A DNA stretch of 64,000 nt from Annona cherimola (lineage: Eukaryota; Streptophyta; Magnoliopsida; Magnoliales; Annonaceae). A program made the translations under genes and the position numbers. The stretch spans positions 16,897,399 to 16,961,398 of the forward strand of contig CM059977.1 in assembly GCA_030490835.1 (NCBI GenBank), given 5' to 3'. Under the pieces are notes generated by a model. It had not been told where the DNA came from and searched no databases. It saw only the letters and a program-made list of their open reading frames with translations. Positions 48,201 through 60,800 of this stretch are shown here, piece after piece (the stretch's first letter is position 1; every line of letters begins with the position of its first letter).

Positions 48201-51200
48201 TGGTAATGTCTTAGGGCCTGTTTGGCCTAGTTTGGGGGGAAAAGAAAAAGTGCAACCGTATGCATTTTCATGCACTGGCTAAACACTTCAAGAATATTGA
48301 AAAGAATTGTCTACCAATAAGCAAACAGTAACTTTATCAATATGGGTTTCTTGAGCACTTCCGTGCCCTTAATCAGCAGCCGACTAAACACAATTTCCGT
48401 GCTTGATCAAAGATATATGTGAACACTTGCCAACCTATGGTTTCCGTTTTTCATCGTCGATCAGTCTCTCTCAGTGCATGAACAGTTGCATGCATGATAG
48501 ATGGGTCTCGTAGATGATAATTTTCATGAGCTCCAATCAGTCTCCATCCAGTATCTTTAAATAATTGCAGTTGCTGTGATTTTGGCGAGATTCACGCGGA
48601 GTCATCATCGTCGGCCAGTCTTGTTCCAGACGCCCTGCAAATCGACTTCATGTGTCGTTAAGCCTGGTTTGTTAATGGCTTGTCAAACACTTTAAGATAT
48701 CAAATTGCATCCGTCTCTTTTTCTGATGGCGAATTCTCTGAATATTCTTTTCCCCGACTTGACTAATTATGCAAAAATATAAAGAAAATGGGAAGTTATT
48801 GGTGGTAGTATGCAAGACAAGAAATCTCAAAAACTACGTTCGTACAACTTTGAATCGAAAAGTACACTGAAAATTGATCGATTCGTTAAGCCTATTTCAA
48901 AATGTCGGTTCATGAGTTTTTTGGTATTAATGATTTGTTAAATAATTAGTTGTTGCTTAAATCTTGTTTTGAGTTGTTGTAGCGATCTCTAATTAGGAGT
49001 CCACAAAAAGAAAATAATAATAGCATTTTCGGTCTATAGGCTAGTTATACCATGAACCAGCCGCCACCGTGATGAGATAATCAGTTAAGAAGTTCGATTA
49101 TTACGAACAGTATAAGATGCATGATTTTTTTTTTTAAATATATTTTGCCCCAATTTCTTGTTTTTTGCTGTTCATATGGTTGGCCATCTATTCATGTAGT
49201 TTCTGTCCCTTTTTTTCCCAGACAAATTAAGGACTCACATGATGTATGTGGATGGCGGAGTTTGTTGAGTTTCTAGCTTGCTACCTATACGGATGATGTA
49301 GCTCATAGCCTGATACTGACCTTCTTACAGAACTGCTGGTTCTTGCTGATTACTTTTAGAAGCTTGTATTCATCAGGCATGTTCATCCACGGCAGAAAGA
49401 AATACCTATATTCTCTTTTGCCGTTAAAAACCACTGGTTTTGGGATCAACATAATAGGTGGAATAAGTTCCTTGGAATTCATGTGGAGTAAGTACTGCCA
49501 CAAAATTTTTTGTGAGGTTTACTCCATTTGTTTTTTCTTTCCTCTTTTTACTCGGATTGAAAGCGAACCTAACTCATTTGGAAACCCTCGCCCCTAATTT
49601 GTTTAAAATCCATCTACATCTCCGCCATAACCCTAATCCATAATTAATATAAACGATCAGGTTAGGGGTTGCTAAATGATAAATAAAATGGGCTAATAAC
49701 AAGATGAATAATAAAAATATAAAAATATAAACTATTTAAAATATAATCTTAAACAATTGACCAAGATTTCTGCTGCTAGGTATTTATTTCAATATACAAG
49801 ATAAATTTTATATTTTAATTAATGATTTTATCATTAATAATTATGCATAACTTATAAGCAAAAGAGTTATACAAGTTGAATTATCAGTTTGAAAGATCAA
49901 ACCCATTCATTTAAATAAGTCATACAAATGGATTAGTAAATTAGAAAATTTCATCCCTAATCCACCCTAAAACCAGGTTTGGTCAACCGAGTTAGAGCAA
50001 ATCCCAACCTAATTACGCCCTTAGCTGCTCAGGATTTTGTCTATAATCATGTCTCGTGCAAATGAGTAAATGGGTCCTAACTGGCTCACATCCCAATTTG
50101 CTAATTGGGATTTGATACACTCAACAGTAAAAAAAATATGAGCTAGCTGTGTGAAACTAACGGAGCGGGAACAAATTCATATTGCACTACTAACTGGGCT
50201 AGACCCAAAATACCGATTTGATCTACCTAAATTTGAATGCAGTTGCTACATCAAGGTCCTTTTCTATGCTGCTCTTTCTGGGTATCTCAAACAAGGGTCC
50301 AAACTTTTTGGGTATCTCAAACAAGAGTGCAATTTTGGATGGAGCAGGTTTAGTCTAGGATGAACCTTAATTTAAAAGTGTAGCTTGAGCCGGGTTGAGC
50401 TCGAAGCTGACCAATTAAACTCGATTTCTAGCAATGTTGGACTTTATCTTTTTATAACCTGAATTGGATTTTATTTGAGAAAATGACAATGTGAATGTTC
50501 TAATGGACTCATTTTTTCATTTTATATTTATTATAAAATATTGTATTTGTATAATATCTAAACAATACTTATTCGTATTTATGCATTTTATATTATTTAT
50601 ATTTATGTTCGAATACATTTTTGTCATGTTGCCATTATATTATGAATAAATTATATTATTTTTGTTTATATTTCTATTATCTACTATTATGTTTATTACT
50701 TTTTCTTTATCTTGTTTATTTTGCCATCATGTTTATTCACAATGTTTCTTTTAAAAAATACAATTTGGTTGTGTATTATTATTTTTGCATAAATGATTTA
50801 TTGTTATTTTATATTTGTATGAAACTTTAAACTTGTTAATCATAAACTAAATGTAAGTTTGTCAACTCAAATTCAAACTTGAAACCCAACCTAAACTCGT
50901 TTCGCAAATAAGTCAAGGATTTAGATTTTACAAAAAAGATTATGATTAGGGTTGAAGGAAACTCAAGTTTTGCAAGCTAAAATTGCACCATTAGACTCTA
51001 GGCTTATCCCATTTTTAACAATTCTACCTTTCTCTTTTTCTGTCGGGTAGGTTCAATGTTTATTCTTTTTCAAAAACTTCAACCATTTTTTGTTGGGTTT
51101 GGACTAAAGCTCATCCTTCACTGCTTTTTAAGGTCTAATTGATTCCGATTTTAATAAAAAAATTTATATTATATATTTTTTAGGGGCAATTTTTTATATT

Positions 51201-51689
51201 ATATCTCAACATTATAGTTCTATAGTAAATCTTATTTTTTATTGTGAATACTATAAATCTCACTTAATATCTATAAGCAATATTGTAATAATATAATTTT
51301 AAAATGCATTGATTAAACGTACTAAATAATAGATAAATTAAATAATTTTATATTTATAAAAATATATTTTATAGCTTCAAATATATCTAATATATCGCAT
51401 AAAAGATATATGCATATTATTAATTAGGGTTAGTTTTAAGTATCCGGACCTTGGAACCTATTCTATCCAAATTTAGTTGCGTATCTTTTATTTGGAACCT
51501 ACCTTACATATCAATAGGAAAATAAGAATATACCCAATACATTTTAGTGTACCAATTGGTTTACTCATGAATATGTTAAGGCTAAACTAATTAAAATCCA
51601 CAATAAGTGAAAACAATTAGGAAAGTCCTTTAGAAGGCAAATTTCATAAATAAATACAGTAAGATTATTTTATATAGCAAAAGGTTATG
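45213..51689. other. Gene-free intergenic DNA
   Basis: No gene is supported. Contents seen: (TA)n tracts near 47235-47265 and 47498-47512, an 86-bp tandem duplication at 46861-47032, and a diverged duplicated segment at 47640-48000 and 48580-48830. A short minus-strand frame at 45717-45508 rich in Lys and Glu is unrecognised. A GGGCCTGTTTGGCC motif at about 48215 resembles the end of the MITE at 22207 but has no visible partner end. Confidence 0.5.
46861..47032. repeat. 86-bp tandem duplication
   Basis: Two adjacent copies (46861-46946 and 46947-47032) beginning AGCTTTCTCTAAAA and containing AATGCAACTCATA-type and GTATTAAAATATATAAT words, differing at a handful of positions. Confidence 0.85.
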
Positions 51690-51948
51690 AGCAAATTTGT
51701 CTTATTTAAAACTTTTCAATTTAAAACTTTTTTCACTTTTCACAACTGTTCTTTTTTATTATTTTTTAACATCTTTTTATATAATTATCTTACTTTTTAA
51801 TTATTTTTATGTAATTAACTTATCTATTTTAATTTTATTATCTTTGCTCTCATCATTTCTTGTGCCATATTGCATCATTTTCTTTTATTTCAAAAATTTT
51901 TATACTAAAAACTTTATTTAAAAATTTTATAACTTCCTTAACATACTA
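51690..51948 (+). mobile_element. Tourist-like MITE, degenerate
   Basis: Contains AATTTTAAAACTTTTC-like ends and the internal AACTTATCTATTTTAATTT and TTGCATCATTTTCTTTTA blocks of the main family. Terminal motifs are weak. Confidence 0.6.
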
Positions 51949-53524
51949 GGTGTAGACATGATAGAAAAGAGACCAATAGAATTTCTAGTGCTTTTTTAAT
52001 TAATTTATAACATCAAAATTATCAATTGATGCTATTTATTTAATATATAACCTGCCTATTAAAAAGAATTAAAAAAACGTGAATGGAATCATGGATCTAT
52101 AAACCGGATTTTCGCAAAGCTTACGTTTCTAATCCGCCTTCCTTTAGCAGCAACGTCATGTCATAATCCCATTCAATCGTTCAGCGCGCACCAGAGCTTT
52201 CGTGCTCTTCCAAGTATTGCGAGATGATAGGCCCAAAAAACCATCCAAATTGAAATAGGCATCGAAATCCATAGGAAATGTGATGGTGCAAGGGCCGCGG
52301 ACGTCCAAAACACTACTCCAAGGCCGACCGTAATAAATAATTAGTGGGCCTAATATTGAAAAAAAAAAATTAGCTCATATAGAAGTGGTTTGATGTATTC
52401 CTATTCATTTTAAATACTTAATATTTGATAAAAAAAAATCTAGTACATCCATTATATTTAATATAATTTATTTAGCCAAGACACTGTATTTCATCAAAAT
52501 CAAAAATATGTACAAGCTTTATTTGATTAAAAAATATATTTTAAGTGCAAATTAGAACAAATACTTTTATCAATTTATATATATTAAAATATAATAATAC
52601 TTTGTACTTAAGAATCATCTTTGAAATAGTTTAGATTTTGAAAATATAATTTTAAAATTAAAACTTAATATTAAACTAATTTAATAATACTGAATAAGTG
52701 AAAAAAAATTATACGATAATAAAAAATAATGCTAAATATGTCAAATGAGGTAAATTTTTCCTAAAAAATTGATCGAGTTGCATGTAAAAGTGGGTTCCAT
52801 AGCCAACAAAATAATGATAAGAAAAAATACGAACAAATGATGGCGTACAGGGATACGTGGCTTTGCCCTTCCTGATGACTGATCGATGGACAAGCTCTTG
52901 ATTCTTACTCGCCGAGTCGGTCTCTGCGGTGCCGAACCACCCAGAAACCGACTTTGCGAGGCTAATACCCTAATTAATTCCACGCTTAGGGGCTTCCAAT
53001 TTTTTTTTTAAAATCTAAGCATAATTAATATTGACATCTCGACCTACAAAAATATTGATATAATTGCCCCTTTCAAATAATAACCCGTCCCTTTTAGATA
53101 AATCTCCCAAAAATTTTCATCTAAACAGTCTCGGCGCACCCGGACTGATTAGATGCACGAGTATTTCTTTTAACACATGTAGTTGCAAGCAATCCCGGTT
53201 CGGGAGTTTGTTAGACGTCCTTTTGCCAGGTTTGGGCCTTTGTTATGTGACCGGCATGATTTTAGAGTCTGTATCCAGTGTACTCGGGTACATTGAGTTG
53301 CACAAGGATATTTGATTTTTTTTTTTTTTTGAAATTTTTACATTTTTATGTGCATCCAAACAAAGTGTTTACATATGTGTCAATGCATAAGAAATGACTT
53401 ACTTTTTTATTTTTAAAATTCAAAATAAAATATAAGCTTGTACGGTAACTTCTGCTGGAGCCCATGTATAAACTTGAAAAATAAAAAATAAAAAAAAGTA
53501 CATGCTCATAATTCTATACTTTTT
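51949..53524. other. Intergenic DNA, no supported gene
   Basis: Two patches (52080-52330 and 52750-53310) are less AT-rich. Frames inside them are 80-odd codons with no recognisable domain. Simple A/T runs occur near 52350 and 53318. Confidence 0.45.
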
Positions 53525-53797
53525 GGGTGTGTTTGGGAATGAATAAAACTTTTGGTGAAAAGTTTTGAAGAATAAAAGTTGTCAAATGATGTGATATGAT
53601 AGGGGTAATGATGAGGAGTAAAGAGGATAAAGTTAAAATAGATAGGTTAGTTGTATAGGTAATTGCGTAGAAATGATTGAAAAGTAGGGTGGTTTGTGTT
53701 GGAAGATGTAAAAAAATAATTAAAAAATAGAAAAGTTGTAGAGAATGAAAAGTTTTAGATTGAAAAGTTTTAGGTGAAAAGTTTTTGTCATCCCCTT
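53525..53797 (-). mobile_element. Tourist-like MITE
   Basis: The left end is GGGTGTGTTTGGGAATG. The interior GGATAAAGTTAAAATAGATA and TGTGATATGATAGGGGTAAT blocks are well kept. The right end is truncated to CATCCCC. Confidence 0.8.
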
Positions 53798-54779
53798 TAT
53801 GTTCATTCGAAAGGAAATGAGGCGCAGTTTTCTGTACATTTTAAAAATTAATGCGACAATGTAATAACCGGTAATATATTTCTGACACGTACGTGTTGAA
53901 ATATATTATTTCTACTGCACTTCTGGAGCTCGCCTAGTCGAAAACACGCCATATATGAGCTACTTTTCTGCCGTTTGAAATTTATGAAATCCAAGCATGT
54001 GAAACATCCATATTTTAAAAGTTGATTTGACACGTAAAGTATTTCTTTTAATAACTGTCTATTACCGGAAGATTTACATACAAGGATCATGTTCCTGTTA
54101 GCTCAAGCTGACACAAAGGCACGCATGTGTTTTTTTTTTTTTCTTAAAATAAAATTTAATGAAAATATCGAGCTCATATGTGTCTAATTCACATATCGAA
54201 TTTTATTGTTTTTGGATATACGTATTTTTTTAATTTAAAAATTAATAAATTTTAAGGTATTTAATTAATTTTACCTCAATTTGAAATTCATAAAATATAT
54301 GCACATATCTGAAAATTTTATAATTTTGCATGTAAATTAAGATGCACTTGGGCCCACTACTTCGTAAAAAGTTAAAAATATATATAAATGCAGCTAAGGC
54401 GATCATTGCCCAACGTATAGGGTGTTCAAAAGCGTTCAACGCGCTGAACAAAATAAAGAAATGAATAATCATCTATGCTATTAAAATTTTCAAATAAAAA
54501 ATTTAAGGCAGTGCAAAGCAAAATCGTGAAGCGTTCCTGCAAATAAAATTATTTCACAAAATAAACCAGGTCTGTATTGTGTTACATACATCATTATAAT
54601 TTAGTAGGCAACTAAATCCGACAATGTTGTTTTATCAGAATATCAAATTGGAGTTCTGATGTTTTATAAATAAGAATTTTATAAATTTATATAAAAATAT
54701 CAAATTTATAAAATTCTTATTTGGTATACAAGCTTTTGTAGGTGTGTCATTCCAATTTTGAGTCTACCTTTATAATTAA

Positions 54780-55070
54780 GAATGTGTTTGGAAATTAATA
54801 AAAAATTTTAATGAAAATTTTTTAGTGTAAAAGTTATTAAATTGATAGAAAATGATGTGATATGATAGAGGTATAACGAGATATAAAGAAAATAAAGTTA
54901 AAATAGATAGGTTAATTTTATGGGCAACTGTGTGGAAATAATTTAAAAGTATGATAATTTATCTAGAAAAATGAGAAGAAATAATTAAAAAATATAGTAA
55001 TTACAAAGAGTAAAAAAAAAATTATTGAAAAATTCTGGTTGAAAAATATTATGTCCAACCAAACACACCC
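54780..55070 (-). mobile_element. Tourist-like MITE with TAA target duplication
   Basis: A 291-bp copy with ends GAATGTGTTTGGAAA and (reversed) GGGTGTGTTTGGTTG, flanked by TAA at 54777-54779 and 55071-55073. Confidence 0.9.
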
Positions 55071-55514
55071 TAAATCAAAATCATATTTGTTTATTTAGTT
55101 TTACATCCTTTATTTTAATATGGTAGATTTGCACTAGAAATCATTTCAATAAAATTCGTAGGCGGAAATACTTACTAAAAGTGCGCATTGTCGTGCATAA
55201 AGTTTGAATGGTTTAAATATATTCATAGATGCATTACACTGTAATGGCTAGAACAGCAAACCAAAAAAAAAAAAGTAATGGCTAGGACCCATTCTCACCG
55301 GGCTCAATAAGCAAATTAAGCCCATATGAACTTATACACGAGCCAGGAACTGCACGCCACATCCCCGTGATGAAGACCGGGCAGAAGCTCTTAAGAGCAT
55401 GTTTGGTTAAAGCAAAAATTTTTTAATTTTTATAATTATCTTATTTTTAATTATTTTTATATAATTATTTTATTTTTCAATTATTTCTACAAAACTATTT
55501 ATATAATTAACTTA

Positions 55515-56536
55515 AGAATATAATCCTATGCTCCCGGGGTAATAAGTCTCGATGCTCCCGAGTGCATATATCTATTTATTTTTATTTTTTAAATTTTTTT
55601 TATACGAATGTTAATCTAAGTGTATTAAACATATTTATCAATTTTTATCATTTTGGAAAATTTTAGATATTTTTTAGTATTTTTAAAAATCGATGGCATT
55701 GATTTTTAAGAATAAAAAAAATATCTAAAAATCTACAAAAATAGTAAAAATTGATACAAATATTTATGGTCAGTTTGGCATTTCAGGGTGTGTTTGTTAA
55801 TAAGTGAAAGTTGTAAGTTAAAACTTTTCAAACTAAAATTTTTCACTCTCCATAACTATTTTATTTTTTAATAATTTTTTAATAATTTTCTATACAACTA
55901 TCCTACTTTTCAATCATTTCTACACAACTACCAATACAACTAACCTATCTATTTCAACTTAATCATATTTATTCTTTATTATTTGACAACTTTTACTTTC
56001 TACAATTTTTTATCAAAAATTTTATCAGTTTCCAAACGCACGCTCCAACGCTGCTGCCGATAAAACTTGCAACAGGTGTAGCCACGGCGGTTGAAGAGAA
56101 GAGTTGTACCTGTGCACGGCAGACGAAGAAATACGCGCGGATGACAACTCTGCTCTACCACTAAATTTTTTCATTCCCATACATGTAGACGTGGACACAA
56201 TAGTGCTTGGACGTACAAAATTGGAGCATCCATGTTTGTTTAGCAGCATTTTTTGACACACGTTGGCATTTACGGAGACGGAAAAAAGCCGAAAGAAATC
56301 AGCTAAATAAGGGTAGCAGTTAGTGATCACCAGGGAGCTATAGGGGAATTAAATGCCTTGGCTGCATTTCCATTCCAAGGCTGAAATATATGACAGTTTT
56401 TACGTTTTAAAATTTGTCACGGGAGTTTTGCTGAATACACTTAGATCACGAAATTTTTTTCAAAAAAATAAAAATAAATAGATATATGCACCCGGAGCAT
56501 TGAGGCCAAGATCATAAGATCATAAGATCATATTTC
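55515..56536. mobile_element. MULE-like foldback element (1022 bp) with cargo, 9-bp target duplication
   Basis: Flanked by a perfect 9-bp duplication ATTAACTTA (55506-55514 and 56537-56545) inside an older MITE. Ends AGAATATAATCCTATG and (reversed) GAAATATGATCTTATG align without gaps. Inner arms pair over GTGCATATATCTATTTATTT, found at both ends. Unlike its roughly 370-bp relatives it carries about 650 bp between its arms: a Tourist-like MITE (55787-56042) and about 385 bp of non-repetitive sequence. The right end has the triple GATCATAA repeat. Confidence 0.85.
55787..56042 (+). mobile_element. Tourist-like MITE inside the foldback element
   Basis: Ends GGGTGTGTTTGT and (reversed) GCGTGCGTTTGG, with the usual interior. 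Flanking triplets are TCA and TCC. This is the innermost layer of a three-level nest. Confidence 0.75.
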
Positions 56537-56680
56537 ATTAACTTATCATTTTTAATTTTATTATTTTTACTATTTATCATTAACCATATTATATTATGTC
56601 ATTGTCTACAAATTCAAAAGCTTTCACATCAAAAAATTTTCGTCCCAAAAATTTTATCATTTACTAAACACTCGTTAAAA

Positions 56681-57367
56681 TAACTTACAACCATATCCAC
56701 TAATAGCTCGTCGATTCAAACCATAATAATAACTTAGAGACACTCAAAAGTTTAGAAATGTGTCAGCTGACGCTCTCAAACGAAGCAAAAGGACGAGTCA
56801 ACAAATCGAACGGTCACCGGCCAAAATGAGTCATGTAATTGTTCTCAATTGAATTACCATTAGAATTATGATAACAAGAGAACTCCAATATGATCAACTT
56901 AGATGAAGATTAAGAGAAGCCGGTGATACTCGCTGGTATTAAAGAGAGAGAGAAAATTCCCCCAGGAATATTATTTGAAAAACAGAGAAGGCTTCGTCAT
57001 TCTTATCATCCTCTCCTCTCTCTCTTTTTTTAAAGGTTGACTCTGGAAATTTTCTTGTCTTTTTTTTTTTTTCCCCAACATTGGTGCACTGGTCCCATTT
57101 ACACCACAGCATAAATCGCACTTTCATTGGTAATAGCAATTCATGAAGTTATTTAACCTAAAAATGATGTATTAGACAATTTATTTCTTAAATGTGAAAA
57201 TTTGAACTTCATATATAAGTTGAATTATTTTATCATATTAATTTATATATTTTTATGCTCATACGCAATTAATTTGGATGAAAATTATTTCTTAATTAAA
57301 TAAATTATTCTAAATGAATAAGTATATTGAAATTTAATTCATCAACAAGGGGACCCAAAAAAGATAT
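56681..57367. other. Intergenic DNA upstream of VHA-A
   Basis: Nothing coding is supported. It contains a short CT-rich stretch (57010-57030) and T-runs near 57061. Confidence 0.5.
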
Positions 57368-57881
57368 GGTACACTCAAATCTCGAGTGTACTCAAATCTC
57401 GAGTGTACCATGTCTCATTGAAGTATTTGCCCCTTTTTTTGAAAAAAAAAAACCTTTATTTTCAATGATTTTTTGTTTTTGTAAAAGAGCTAGAGCGCAA
57501 CCGAGCGTGATCCCTTCCGGTACTGGAAGTTAGACCGCAACTGCAATCATATTACAGCACGTGTCACTGACTTTTGTGAATAGAGCGACATTGAAGGGCA
57601 AAAATGTAAATTGGCAGCACATAATGAAATCGGAAGGGAAATAAAGCTCACGAGCTTCTCTCCCATCAGCGTCATTTTCCTCTCCATCACTGGATCTCGG
57701 TTTGTCCTCTGCCTTCTCTTCCCCATCCCATCTCTAAAACCCTAATCATTCTCCATCTGTTTCTTCAGATCTCTCTCTGTTTTCTATATTATCAACGCAG
57801 TAAATCTTTGAATTTCTCACGCGGAACCATCCTTTCCTCAGCACACACCTGATCCCGGCCCTCTTCGTATCTCGCTGAAAA
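57368..57881 (+). promoter_or_regulatory. VHA-A upstream region and 5' leader
   Basis: A 42-bp palindromic repeat lies at 57368-57409 (see findings). The last 230 bp before the ATG are strongly CT-rich, typical of a plant leader, and include a telo-box AAACCCTAA at 57737-57745. That motif is frequent in promoters and leaders of highly expressed housekeeping genes. No TATA box is evident, in keeping with broad expression. The start site cannot be fixed. Confidence 0.5.
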
Positions 57882-60800
57882 ATGCCGGCTGTTTATGGAG
57901 ATCGATTGACGACCTTCGAGGATTCGGAGAAAGAAAGCGAGTATGGATACGTCCGCAAGGTGTGAATTCTTCTCATCCTTTTATTACGAACTGATGATTG
58001 CGTGGCTGAATCTGGTTTAATTCGATCTCTCTGGTTCTTTCGAAACACTATCTTGTAGCATGTGGACTAAAATTAGCGGATTTAGATGCTGCTGGACCAG
58101 CAATTTATCAATGCTTTGCCATGTTCCGGTGCTCTCGAGAATGACTCGAGTCTGATTTTCATTTGGGATTGAGTTTTGAGTTTCCGAGTGGATGGTGGTA
58201 CCGAATGCTGTGTTTTAAATGGATCGTCTTGGGCGGTGGTTGGTGATCAACAACTTGGACGGATTTATGTGAATTCATTGTGATGCCACTGGATTTCACA
58301 AGGTGGATAGATATGATGGTGGATGAGTAAAGTTGAATCTTTGATGTGAGATCGATCAAGTTTATGGATGCTAATTAGTTGCCTGTTAATTAATATCTAT
58401 AGAAGTAATTAGTTCCATTGACCTTGACTGTTGATAATCTTAGCTGAACGTATTAAGATAGGTTCTGGCAACTCTTGAAAAGGGGAGAGAGAACGATTTT
58501 AATTGCTGATCGAAAGGAAATGACTAGCTTGAAATTTTACCTTTGCCTACCTTGCTTATTTTATTCAACCCTTTCATGCACCTCTTTCCTATTTCTCGAG
58601 TTTGCAGTTGGTTGTCATATGTTCTCTCTTCCTGTATGAGTGTATGCTATACTTGAGTAAAATTTCTGCTGCGTTAATTCATTTGTGTGTGTTCTTTGCA
58701 TGAGTGCGTATTTTATTAAAATTTGCACGCACCACTCTCCCTTTTCATGAGTTTGCAGCCAGTCATCGTATGTTCTCTCTTCCTGTATGCTATACTTCAG
58801 TAAAATTTCTGCTACTTTAGTCTATTTGTGTGAGTGTTCTTTGCCTTGTTTATTGTTTATGTAAATAAAAGGCACATCTAAAGAAATTGCCATTATTTTT
58901 CCTGCATTTGCCCTGATTATGTGTTTCATCTGCTCACTATGTGATCAATATTATAGGTGTCAGGACCTGTTGTTGTTGCAGACGGAATGGGCGGTGCTGC
59001 TATGTATGAGCTTGTACGTGTTGGTCATGACAACCTCATTGGAGAAATTATTAGGTTGGAAGGTGATTCTGCCACAATTCAAGGTATTTTGTGTTGATAT
59101 TGTTTGATGAGGACCATTTCCTATGACAGTTACTGGTCATTATTCCTAATGCAGTTAAGTTGGTGGTTCTCGTTTGGATTAATGATTTTGAATTTTGCTG
59201 TTACCAATTCCTTTGAACTGCCGGCCTGCCTACATCTTGATAAAATGCTGGATTGGTTTGGTGTGCAATTTGCTGGTCATTGCATGCAGTTTATGAAGAA
59301 ACTGCTGGATTAATGGTGAACGACCCTGTTCTTCGAACAAGGAAGGTAGTCATAAGATCATCTCATCATCCTTTCTGAATCATTTGTTGTTTTAGGATTT
59401 TCAACAGTTGCACATTTCTTATTGCAGCCACTCTCAGTGGAGTTAGGACCTGGAATTCTTGGCAATATTTTTGATGGGATTCAGGTTTGTTTGAATTCCC
59501 AAATTACTTCTGAATTTTATTTTTGTGGATCATATCATTCATCATGGTTTTGATTTGAAGACTATCTTATCTCAATGGATACTATGTTTTGGGCATTAGT
59601 TGTTTTCTGTCTTACTATATTATTGTTGTTTTGGTAGATCAGGAACTTGGTTCTAATGTATAAAATGAGATTGTTGCCCTGCACTAGCCAGATATTCACA
59701 ATCTTGCAAACTGAGCTAGATGTGTTTTGAGTTTTATGCTTTAAATTGCTCAAGCCAACTTTGTTTGATTTTGACTTCATCGTTATCATAACCTCTTTCT
59801 TACATATGCGGGGGCTGCATAGGTTCTATTGCGCCATTTTTAGTAATCATTAGCTATCATATCTTTCTTAATTATTTTGATTCAATTTTCTTTTTGGGCC
59901 TTCATCTACTTCTCTTATAGGCTTCTCCGAATAAACTCAATTCCCTAACTAGTGCAGTTTGAGGCCTCCTTTTTCCGTGGCATTAATTTTTTTTCCTCTT
60001 TTTTGCGGTCTTCCTTTTTCTCCGTCTTCCATAAGTGGTGGGAATCAAGATATGTCATACAAGGTTAAAGTTTGCCTAACCCTAACCCTAATTTCCAAAC
60101 ATACTATTTGATCCTATTATTTATACTGGGTTGGGATAAGGTTGACCCAACCCTCACTTTTCTTTTGTAGGTCTTGGGACAAAATTCATGTTGGTATCAA
60201 GGTGGTGGGATGGGTTAAAATACGGATCGAGTATGATAGTTTTAAGAATTTGTACACCTATTGAATATAAAGTCACATCTATGTTAAATGTAAAGGCGAG
60301 CGCTTCTGCAGTTTTACTAATTAATGAAAGCAAAGCAACATTAACTATAGTAAAAAAACCATTATTAAACATAGATAATATAACAAGTTTATTGAAACAA
60401 GTTAACAAAACATGCTTTACTGAAAGTTTCATTTGCAAGTGAACCAATATTCTATGCTTGATAATTCAAGTTAATTTTGAATTTTCCTTGGTTTTTAAAT
60501 ATTTATTTAATCTAAAGACTCATATCAAACTTACATGTTAATTATTATAAGGTATAATTTTAAAAATTAAATTTGAGTATAGTTAATCATATATAATGTA
60601 AAATTTTTGAAAGAAACTGAGAAGTAGATTATAATTTTTAATAAATGAATATACGTGGGGTAGATTTTTGAATTTGGGTCAAAATTTTCGACACAATCCT
60701 ATCTCAGGTTGTAAAAATTGGTTTAACTCAGCAAAAATAGGTTGGGTGGGTCATGGGCCGACCTGACCCAATCCCCACCCTGTAATAGGATCTCCCATAT

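Larger units (their letters stand above)
55395..56680 (+). mobile_element. Tourist-like MITE split by a nested foldback element
   Basis: The left half (55395-55514) runs from GAGCATGTTTGG to the middle of the family sequence. The other half resumes at 56546 with TCATTTTTAATTTTATT and continues through CATTAACCATATTATATTAT to ACTAAACACTCG near 56680. Removing 55515-56545 (element plus one copy of the 9-bp duplication) gives a normal-sized family member. Confidence 0.82.

Noticed and set aside
48206..48300. GGGCCTGTTTGGCC motif resembling the end of the 22207 MITE
   Set aside because: No matching inverted end or 3-bp duplication was found downstream, so a complete element is not supported.
60075..60095. 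Telomere-like CCCTAACCCTAA inside VHA-A intron 4
   Set aside because: Only two to three units in an intron; too short to be an interstitial telomere and common by chance in plant DNA.
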